Positions 60,463-64,000 of a stretch of DNA of 64,000 nucleotides are shown piece by piece. The translations under genes and the position numbers were made by a program. The stretch comes from Candidatus Rhodoblastus alkanivorans (GTDB lineage: Bacteria; Pseudomonadota; Alphaproteobacteria; Rhizobiales; Beijerinckiaceae). Each line of letters opens with the position of its first letter. The stretch's first letter is position 1. The notes below the pieces were generated by a model that saw nothing but the letters and a program-made list of their open reading frames with translations, searched no databases and was not told the DNA's origin. Where the stretch lies: the NCBI RefSeq assembly GCF_022760755.1, contig NZ_JAIVFP010000001.1:3576001-3640000 (forward strand), given 5' to 3'.

Positions 60463-60816
60463 CCGGGCGAAGCCGCTGGATACATGGCGATTGAGACTGA
60501 GCCATCGCAACCGCGCCCGGGCTTGACTTGGGGCGTTGTCGCTGCCGTCCGGACGGGTCCGGCGCGCGAAATCAATTGCTCCAGCCCCCTTGGCGTCGAT
60601 CCCGCGACCGCGGCGGGCAGGACGGCGGCATTAACCTCAGGTTAACCTCAGTAAGTCCGCGCCACGGCGCGACGCCGATTCAGTTGATTTACTTGAACTT
60701 TTTCCCCGCCCGGAAGCCGAGGCGCGACTGACGCTGTGATAATCTCGCAACACACGCCAAACTATTTGAATTTCGTGGATTATTGGCTGGCTCGAAACGA
60801 TTCAAGGCGCCATTTT
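60463..60816. other. Intergenic region with an 11-bp-spaced direct repeat
   Basis: No gene is supported. TTAACCTCAG occurs twice, at 60,631-60,640 and 60,642-60,651, one helical turn apart, with a central GGTTAACC palindrome. This is a candidate operator for the Wza-like gene. The rest is featureless. Confidence 0.55.
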
Positions 60817-62112
60817 ATGTCGCCTATTGCATTAAATTTGGGGGCAATGCTGATTTCCGCTTCACACAAATGGACAAAGATCGCTGCCTGCGTCCTGGCG
60901 CTATCGAGCGCCGGATGCGCGATGATGCCGATCAGCGGTCCCCAGGGACATGATATTGGCGCCGGCTCGCAAAACGGGCAGACGAACGCCCTGCCCTACG
61001 CCCTCATTCCCGTGACGCCGCAAGTCGTGAACGTCCTGCAGCAGATCACGCCCAGGCTGTCGACCGCCTTCGCCTCGCGCACCCCGCCGAAGACCTTCCG
61101 CTTCGGAATCGGCGACATTGTCAGCGTGACCATATTCGAAGCGGCCGCCGGCGGTCTCTTCACCTCCGACGCCGGCGTCAGGGCGGGCAATTATGTCACC
61201 GTGCCGAACCAGGCGGTTGACGATCGCGGCGACATCACCATCCCTTATGCGGGCGCGATCCGCGCAAAGGGGCTGACGCCTTCCGAAATCCAGAACGAAA
61301 TCACGGACCGGCTGAAAGGCCGCGCGCTCGAACCGCAAGTCGTGGTCGCGCTCGCCGAGCAGCGCACTTCCCTCTACAGCGTCCTCGGCGACGTGAAGAC
61401 CGCCGGGCGGTTCCCCGCCAGCCCGTCGGGCGAGCGCATACTCGACGCCATCGCCCGCGCCGGCGGCCCGGGCAACCAGGGCTACGACGTATGGGCCGCG
61501 CTCGAACGGTCGGGACACCGCGCCGCCGTCCCCTTCGGCGCGCTCATGTATGAGCCGGCCAACAATATTTATGTGCTGCCGAACGACGTCATCTTCGTTT
61601 ACGCTCAGCCGCAGACCTTCGTCGCCTTCGGCGCCGCCGGAAACCAGGGCCAGTTCAAGTTCGACGCCTGGCGCCTGTCGCTCGCCGAAGCGCTCGCCAA
61701 GCAGGGCGGCCTCAACGACGCGGTGGCCGATCCCTCCTCGGTCTTCATCTATCGCGGCGAAACCCGGGAGGTCGCGCGTCGCTTGGGCGTGAACGTCAAC
61801 AGGTTCGACAGCAAGATCATTCCTGTGATCTACAACGTCAATCTGCGCGATTCATCGGGCTATTTCCTCGCCCAGAATTTCCCGATGCGCAACAAGGACG
61901 TGCTCTACAGCTCCAACGCAACCTCTGTCGAAGCCACCAAATTCCTGACCTTCGTGCGGACTATCCTGGCCACGGTGAACGATCCGGTCATCTATGCGAC
62001 GAATGGCTACACGCTGAACGCCGCCATCCATGGCTTCACGCCGACCACCATCAGCAACGTCGGGACGCCGATCAACACCACGTCCGTCACGGTGAACCCC
62101 GCAGCCCAATAA
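60817..62112 (+). CDS. Wza/ExoF-type polysaccharide export outer membrane lipoprotein
   Basis: 431 residues from the ATG at 60,817; an ATG at 60,847 with GGGGG upstream gives a neater signal peptide. The lipobox is LSSAGC. The Poly_export domain starts FRFGIGDIVSVTIFE and continues DDRGDITIPYAGAIRAKGLT. Soluble-ligand-binding beta-grasp motifs follow (YSVLGDVKTAGRFPASPSGERILDAIARAGG and VFIYRGETREV). It forms the periplasmic and outer membrane channel with the Wzc-type kinase upstream. The C-terminal tail is Thr/Asn-rich. Confidence 0.9.
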   Translation: MSPIALNLGAMLISASHKWTKIAACVLALSSAGCAMMPISGPQGHDIGAGSQNGQTNALPYALIPVTPQVVNVLQQITPRLSTAFASRTPPKTFRFGIGDIVSVTIFEAAAGGLFTSDAGVRAGNYVTVPNQAVDDRGDITIPYAGAIRAKGLTPSEIQNEITDRLKGRALEPQVVVALAEQRTSLYSVLGDVKTAGRFPASPSGERILDAIARAGGPGNQGYDVWAALERSGHRAAVPFGALMYEPANNIYVLPNDVIFVYAQPQTFVAFGAAGNQGQFKFDAWRLSLAEALAKQGGLNDAVADPSSVFIYRGETREVARRLGVNVNRFDSKIIPVIYNVNLRDSSGYFLAQNFPMRNKDVLYSSNATSVEATKFLTFVRTILATVNDPVIYATNGYTLNAAIHGFTPTTISNVGTPINTTSVTVNPAAQ

Positions 62113-62116
62113 GCGA

Positions 62117-62148
62117 CCAGTTCCTCGTCGGCAAAGACGAGGAACTGG
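62117..62148 (+). terminator. Perfect hairpin after the Wza-like gene
   Basis: A 13-bp perfect stem (62,117-62,129 with 62,136-62,148) and a six-base loop lie five bases after the stop. There is no T run, but the position fits a transcript end. Confidence 0.6.
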
Positions 62149-62341
62149 CCTTCGCCGATGAGGCGAAATCACACATCGCTGTCCGCGATTTTCGGAATTA
62201 TATCCGCTAATTTAAATTTTGCCGCCTGCCCCATGAATGGCGGGGTTCTCGATCGCGCCCGGATAAATCCGGATGGCCCTTCCATTCCTTCCGCCCGCTT
62301 CGCTGATCAATCTTATCCTGTCTTTCCGACTGAAAGACTGG

Positions 62342-62383
62342 CTTGGGTTTGGGTTTGGGTTTGGGCTTGGGCTTGGGCTTGGG
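62342..62383. repeat. Hexamer repeat (CTTGGG/TTTGGG)x7
   Basis: Seven perfect-length hexamers of the form YTTGGG lie in tandem 147 bases before the priming transferase start. G-triplets at regular spacing could form a G-quadruplex. Confidence 0.85.
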
Positions 62384-62440
62384 CGCAGCCGCGCCGCGTG
62401 AGGCCATTCCCGATTCGCCGGCGCCGCTTATATCGCGCTT

Positions 62441-62503
62441 CAATTAAATGTTAAAATTTAACGCTTGATTAATTAAATCCGCTCTGGTTAATTATTTAAA
62501 TCA
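62441..62503. promoter_or_regulatory. AT-rich promoter island of the priming transferase
   Basis: CAATTAAATG, TTAAAATTTAACG, GATTAATTAAATC and GTTAATTATTTAAATC are packed into about 60 bases just upstream of the gene at 62,530. Confidence 0.5.
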
Positions 62504-62529
62504 GCAACCGCACGCCATCGGTTTCGACG

Positions 62530-63996
62530 ATGAACGCTCATAATCGCATGATCGTCGCTGCGCGCGCGGAAAGCGCCGCGCCACGCGACGCTCCGCACCC
62601 GCGTAAACGGCGGAAATGGCCGATTCGGCATCAGGCGGTCGCGCCGCTGGTCGCCTTGGCCGATGTCGCCGCGATCCTCGTCGCGAGCGTTCTGGCCGCT
62701 CTGGCCGCACCGATCGAAAGCGGCGTCGTCGATTTTGGCAAAGCGCTCGGATCGACCATTCTGGTCTCGGCGCTTTTCGTTTCGCTGCAGCAAATTCGCG
62801 ACAAATATCGCCCGGCCGAACTCCTCGCGCTCCGCAATCAGCTGCGCGCCGTCGCTCTCGCCTGGGCGTCGGTCTTCATCCTGCTCGCCGCCGTCGTCGC
62901 AGCATCCGATATCGGCGGCCATATGCCTCGCGGCGCCGGCCTGTTCGCCGCCCTCAGCCTCTTCATGCTGACCGCGGTCCGCATCCTCGCCAAGCGCCTG
63001 CTCGCGATCGGGATCGGCGGTCGCAGGTTCGCCGGCCACAAGGCCCTCCTGCTCACCGACCAGCCAAAGCGATCAGCGGTCGATTCCGATCAGACGCTTG
63101 CAACCCTTGGCTTTTCGGTGGCGCAGAGCTTCGTTTTGCCGCCGCCGGACGCCGGCTCAGGCGAACGGAAACGGTTCAGCGCCCGGGTGATCGACTATGT
63201 CCAGGGGTCCGACGTCGAAGAAATTGTCATCGACGCGGATCCCAAGAGCTGGCGTCAATTGCGCTCTTTCCTGGGAGATCTGAGGGTTCTGCCACTCCCC
63301 ATCCTGTTTGTTCCCATTGGCGCCCCCGCGGACTTTTTCAGGCGTCCGACCCGCGACCTCGGCGGCGCCCTATGCGTCGAGCTTCAGCCCAGCCCACTCG
63401 CCGAAGCCGAACATGCGGCAAAACGCGCCCTCGATCTCATCGGCGCCGGGCTCGCGCTGGTTCTGCTCGCGCCCTTGCTGGTCGCCGCGGCGATCGCGAT
63501 CAAGCTGGATTCGCCGGGACCGGTTCTTTTCCGGCAACAGCGTTGCGGCTTCAACGGCCGTAGCTTCACCATCCGGAAATTCCGGACCATGTCGGTGCTC
63601 GAAGACGGCCCGACTGTGGTTCAGGCGCGTCAGGACGATCAAAGGGTGACCCGCGTCGGAAAATGGCTGCGCCGGACCAGCATCGACGAGTTGCCGCAAT
63701 TGTTCAACGTGATCGGCGGCAGCATGTGCCTCGTCGGACCGCGCCCTCACGCCCTTGCGCATGACAATGAGTTCGACAAGCTCGTACGCAATTACGCCTT
63801 CCGGCGTCGCGTCAAACCCGGCCTGACCGGCTGGGCGCAGATACACGGTTGCCGCGGACCAACCCCGAACGCCGCGGCGGTAGAACGGCGGGTCGAATAC
63901 GACCTGTGGTATGTCGATAATTGGAGCCTGCGGCTGGACATGGTCATTCTGCTGAAGACTCCATTCGAGCTGCTGCGCGGCCGCAATGCGTTTTGA
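62530..63996 (+). CDS. Polyprenyl glycosylphosphotransferase (EPS priming enzyme, WcaJ/ExoY class)
   Basis: 488 residues, complete just before the window ends. Four N-terminal membrane segments and a CoA-binding-like middle domain form the WcaJ-type front half. The catalytic bacterial sugar transferase domain begins [61 protein letters not shown] and [10 protein letters not shown] follow, and it ends [15 protein letters not shown]. It transfers a sugar-1-phosphate to undecaprenyl phosphate and starts the repeat unit. It belongs with the Wzc, Wza, Wzx and Wzy functions in this window. Confidence 0.93.
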   Translation: MNAHNRMIVAARAESAAPRDAPHPRKRRKWPIRHQAVAPLVALADVAAILVASVLAALAAPIESGVVDFGKALGSTILVSALFVSLQQIRDKYRPAELLALRNQLRAVALAWASVFILLAAVVAASDIGGHMPRGAGLFAALSLFMLTAVRILAKRLLAIGIGGRRFAGHKALLLTDQPKRSAVDSDQTLATLGFSVAQSFVLPPPDAGSGERKRFSARVIDYVQGSDVEEIVIDADPKSWRQLRSFLGDLRVLPLPILFVPIGAPADFFRRPTRDLGGALCVELQPSPLAEAEHAAKRALDLIGAGLALVLLAPLLVAAAIAIKLDSPGPVLFRQQRCGFNGRSFTIRKFRTMSVLEDGPTVVQARQDDQRVTRVGKWLRRTSIDELPQLFNVIGGSMCLVGPRPHALAHDNEFDKLVRNYAFRRRVKPGLTGWAQIHGCRGPTPNAAAVERRVEYDLWYVDNWSLRLDMVILLKTPFELLRGRNAF

Positions 63997-64000
63997 ATCA

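Larger units (their letters stand above)
62113..62529. other. Intergenic region with hairpin, hexamer repeat and AT-rich island
   Basis: It begins with the hairpin described above, then moderately AT-rich sequence, the hexamer repeat at 62,342-62,383 and the AT-rich island at 62,441-62,503 before the priming transferase gene. A Lys-Pro-repeat frame on the minus strand is a by-product of the hexamer repeat. Confidence 0.6.

Noticed and set aside
62207-62443. 78-codon minus-strand frame with a Lys-Pro repeat (TonB-like)
   Set aside because: It is the translation of the hexamer repeat, starts at TTG without a ribosome site, and lacks a membrane anchor or TonB domain.

Overview
The window is GC-rich chromosomal DNA with many overlapping stop/start junctions (ATGA, GTGA, TAATG, TGATG). 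Its gene content points to an alphaproteobacterium of the order Hyphomicrobiales (Rhizobiales). The pointers are a Wzc/ExoP-type exopolysaccharide (EPS) locus, PrsD/PrsE-like type I secretion, a bufferin operon behind an ECF-type promoter, and short palindromes of a kind common in Rhizobiales. The family cannot be fixed from sequence alone; Beijerinckiaceae/Methylocystaceae-like is a guess. I saw no rRNA, tRNA, CRISPR array, phage or transposase gene.

Region 1 (1-13,045) is mostly metabolism. It starts with a truncated FadL-type porin and a TauE/SafE permease. A TrpD2-like protein with siroheme synthase CysG, an L,D-transpeptidase, and a secreted caspase-like protein that has lost both catalytic residues follow. 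Next come a bufferin operon (bufA-bufB-bufC) downstream of moaA, then cobS, a DUF2937 protein and dusA.

Region 2 (13,046-19,300) is a compact accessory island. Two paralogous short peptides carry a Tat-like RRKFL block and different Gly-rich tails. They are divergent from a PqqD-HPr-kinase fusion and an overlapping nucleotidyltransferase. A membrane-anchored sugar-dehydrogenase/cytochrome c fusion lies beside them. The peptide/kinase/nucleotidyltransferase group is the best candidate for a poorly described system.

Region 3 (19,300-29,420) holds a first type I secretion pair and its likely substrate, a right-handed beta-helix protein with Ig-like modules and an RTX-like end. Nearby are a peroxiredoxin-like/2OG-Fe(II) oxygenase fusion and a second beta-helix protein that carries a signal peptide and is translationally coupled to a glycosyltransferase.

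Region 4 (29,420-45,570) is a surface polysaccharide cluster. It encodes a Wzy-like polymerase, Wzx flippase, four glycosyltransferases, methyltransferases, and nucleotide-sugar enzymes (WecB, WecC, a Gfo/Idh/MocA oxidoreductase, two DegT aminotransferases, an epimerase/dehydratase and a hexapeptide acetyltransferase). A WecG-type transferase is also present. Together they suggest a glycan containing N-acetylmannosaminuronic acid or its 3-acetamido derivative.

Region 5 (45,675-57,640) is a second type I secretion operon. A 2225-residue modular protein (Ig-like, N,N-dimethylformamidase-like, five DUF4082 and six cadherin-like modules) precedes a 110-residue protein, a HlyB-like ABC transporter, a HlyD adaptor and an unassigned alpha-helical protein.

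Region 6 (57,640-64,000) completes the EPS export machinery with a Wzc-type tyrosine kinase, a Wza-type lipoprotein and the priming polyprenyl glycosylphosphotransferase. AT-rich, TTAATT-containing islands precede many transcription units of regions 2-6 and stand out against the GC-rich background.
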